Assembly: GCF_006715975.1 (NCBI RefSeq)
Contig: NZ_VFOF01000001.1
Span: forward strand, 940,001-1,004,000
DNA from: Zymomonas mobilis
GTDB lineage: Bacteria; Pseudomonadota; Alphaproteobacteria; Sphingomonadales; Sphingomonadaceae
Reading direction: 5' to 3'
Length of the DNA: 64,000 nt
Shown: positions 62,224-64,000 of the stretch, piece after piece
How positions within the stretch are numbered: position 1 is the stretch's first letter
How the letters are laid out: every line of letters begins with the position of its first letter
The notes under the pieces: model-generated
The model's input: the letters and a program-made list of their open reading frames with translations, nothing else
Databases searched by the model: none
What the model was told of the DNA's origin: nothing
Translations under genes and position numbers: made by a program

Positions 62224-63903
62224 CTGAAGAGCATGACTGACCGATTGACAATAATGTTAGCCCAAATTCCACAAACTGTTGGTAATTGCCGCAGTAATGC
62301 GGATGCTATACTGAAAATCAGAAAAGAAGCAGGGGGTGTTGACCTTATCCTGTTTCCAGAATTGCAATTGATCGGTTATCCTCCGGAAGATTTGGTTTTA
62401 AAGCCTTCTTTGTTGGCCGCAGCCAAAGAAGAGTTGCTGCGTTTAGCACAGGCAACCGCCGATGGGGGTTCCGCTTTGCTGGTGGGTACCGCATGGCAGG
62501 ATGAAGGCCGCATTTTTAATGCGGTTGCCCTTTTGGATCAGGGCAAGATTGCCGCAATCCGCTATAAACATGACCTGCCCAATTACGGCACCTTTGACGA
62601 AAAACGGATTTTTTCAGCAGGGCCACTGCCTGAACCTGTGCTGTTTAAGGGCGTGTCTCTCGGTATCCCTATTTGTGAAGATATTTGGACAGAAAAACTT
62701 TGCGCCCATTTGAAAAAAAGAGGCGCAGAGATACTGCTTGTCCCGAATGGTAGCCCCTTTGAAAGTGGGAAATATGCTATTCGCCGCGATATTGTTACCA
62801 AGCGCGTTAAGGAAACGGGATTACCCTGTCTCTATCTGAATAGAGTCGGCGGACAAGACGAGATCGTTTTTGACGGCGGTTCATTTGTTATGAATCGTGA
62901 CGGCGAAATTGCTGTTTCTCTACCCCAATGGCAATCTGATCATTCTGTGACGCATTGGCATAACGCAGCGGGTGAGTGGTCTTGTGAGACTGGCGCGCAG
63001 GTTGAAATTCCGACGGGTGAAGACGGAAAATTCAGCGACATCTATCAGGCAATGATGATGGGGCTTGGCGATTATGTGCGCCAAAATGGCTTCTCTGGCG
63101 TCTTGCTTGGCTTGTCGGGCGGCATTGACAGCGCCCTTTCCGCGGCTGTGGCCGTGGATGCTTTGGGCGCGGATAAAGTCTGGTGCGTTATGCTGCCTTC
63201 CCGTTACACCAGTCAGGAAAGCCTTGACGATGCGCAGGCTTGTGCCGAGATGTTGGGATGTCGTCTAGATTCCGTTCCGATCAATCCAGCGGTTGAAGCG
63301 ATTGATCACATGCTTGCCCCACTTTTCGCTGGTAAAAAGCCGGATTTAACCGAAGAAAATATTCAGTCCCGTTTGCGCGGCGTTGTTTTGATGGCGATTT
63401 CGAATAAATTTTCTCCGATGGTGTTAACCACGGGAAATAAAAGCGAAATGGCGGTCGGCTATGCCACCCTTTATGGCGACATGAATGGCGGTTATTCCGT
63501 TTTAAAAGATCTTTATAAAACAGACGTCTTTAAAATATCCTTGTGGCGGAACAAACATAAACCCGCCAATGCATTGGGACCGGATGGTTATGTCATGCCA
63601 GAACGGGTTATTACCAAGCCGCCTTCCGCAGAATTGCGGGAGGACCAAAAAGACAGCGATTCACTGCCGCCTTATGATATATTGGATGCGATTTTGCATG
63701 GATTGATCGAAGAGGATTTATCCTGTTCCGATCTAGTCAGCCGAGGCTATGATCCGGCTTTGGTTGCGCAGATTGAAAATCTGTTGCATCGATCCGAATA
63801 TAAAAGAAAGCAGTCACCTTTGGGTGTCAAACTTGGCAGCCGCAATTTCGGTCGGGATCGCCGTTATCCGCTTTCCCATCAATTTCGTTCTTCTCATTCC
63901 TGA
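62203..63903 (+). CDS. nadE: Glutamine-dependent NAD+ synthetase
   Basis: A 566-residue two-domain enzyme that amidates deamido-NAD to NAD+. The N-terminal nitrilase-like glutaminase has Glu in LFPELQLIGY, Lys in RYKHDLPNYG and Cys in GIPICEDIW. The C-terminal ATP-pyrophosphatase synthetase has LLGLSGGIDSALSAAV and TTGNKSEMAVGYATLYGDM. It may begin at ATG 62203 or at ATG 62233 (MTDRLTIMLAQIP), the latter matching the usual family N-terminus. Structured leader elements surround the start. gltX begins 12 bp after the stop. Confidence 0.95.
   Translation: MIDRAFGLKSMTDRLTIMLAQIPQTVGNCRSNADAILKIRKEAGGVDLILFPELQLIGYPPEDLVLKPSLLAAAKEELLRLAQATADGGSALLVGTAWQDEGRIFNAVALLDQGKIAAIRYKHDLPNYGTFDEKRIFSAGPLPEPVLFKGVSLGIPICEDIWTEKLCAHLKKRGAEILLVPNGSPFESGKYAIRRDIVTKRVKETGLPCLYLNRVGGQDEIVFDGGSFVMNRDGEIAVSLPQWQSDHSVTHWHNAAGEWSCETGAQVEIPTGEDGKFSDIYQAMMMGLGDYVRQNGFSGVLLGLSGGIDSALSAAVAVDALGADKVWCVMLPSRYTSQESLDDAQACAEMLGCRLDSVPINPAVEAIDHMLAPLFAGKKPDLTEENIQSRLRGVVLMAISNKFSPMVLTTGNKSEMAVGYATLYGDMNGGYSVLKDLYKTDVFKISLWRNKHKPANALGPDGYVMPERVITKPPSAELREDQKDSDSLPPYDILDAILHGLIEEDLSCSDLVSRGYDPALVAQIENLLHRSEYKRKQSPLGVKLGSRNFGRDRRYPLSHQFRSSHS

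Positions 63904-64000
<97 letters not shown>

Overview
The window reads as a contiguous piece of an alphaproteobacterial chromosome, almost certainly Zymomonas mobilis or a very close relative (Sphingomonadales). This rests on the complete hpnABCDEFGH hopanoid cluster with ispH, a class I (archaeal-type) lysyl-tRNA synthetase, a DUF1013/TrcR-type regulator, an OprB-type sugar porin, a periplasmic aldose 1-epimerase, and AT-rich intergenic DNA between moderately GC genes. The species name is inferred from gene content and order; no database search was run. I saw no CRISPR array, rRNA operon, insertion sequence or prophage.

Layout: 1-9.9 kb holds housekeeping genes: the 3' part of a TPR/SPOR protein, a ClC transporter, dgt, argS with a SPOR protein, and alaS. 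10-18 kb holds a CPA2 antiporter, the OprB porin, a GT22 mannosyltransferase, and a receiver-less FleQ-like sigma-54 activator behind 840 bp of AT-rich DNA that contains a candidate sRNA. 18-31.7 kb holds pdxH, queA, a cyclophilin, coaD, ispA, xseB, DUF1013, a cysteine desulfurase with a ferredoxin, the SRP RNA, dnaX, ybaB, dcd, cdd, dnaB and a CDF transporter. 31.9-42 kb is the hopanoid locus: hpnA-F are start/stop coupled or closely spaced on the plus strand, hpnG follows a terminator, and hpnH-ispH run back towards it so that hpnG and hpnH overlap tail to tail. hpnM follows at 42.5 kb.

43-48 kb is an unusual chemosensory group on the minus strand: a soluble globin-coupled chemoreceptor, a CheA-like protein that lacks the phospho-accepting histidine and the ATP-lid glycines, a CheB-like protein whose catalytic histidine is proline, and a small orphan protein. 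This is the best candidate for an undescribed system: oxygen or haem sensing through a CheA/CheB pair that has apparently lost its standard chemistry.

48-64 kb holds rplM-rpsI, MerC and DUF192 proteins, an orphan serine recombinase beside a strong inverted repeat, galM, lysS, a DinG-like helicase, a beta-lactamase-fold hydrolase, a NERD protein, a plasmid-like gene remnant, tRNA-Thr(CGU), a PAS-like protein, nadE with an elaborate structured leader, and the start of gltX.

Other signals worth a look are a ten-adenine slippery run in dnaX that would give a gamma-sized product, competing hairpins around the nadE start, and the 57-bp hpnG/hpnH antisense overlap.
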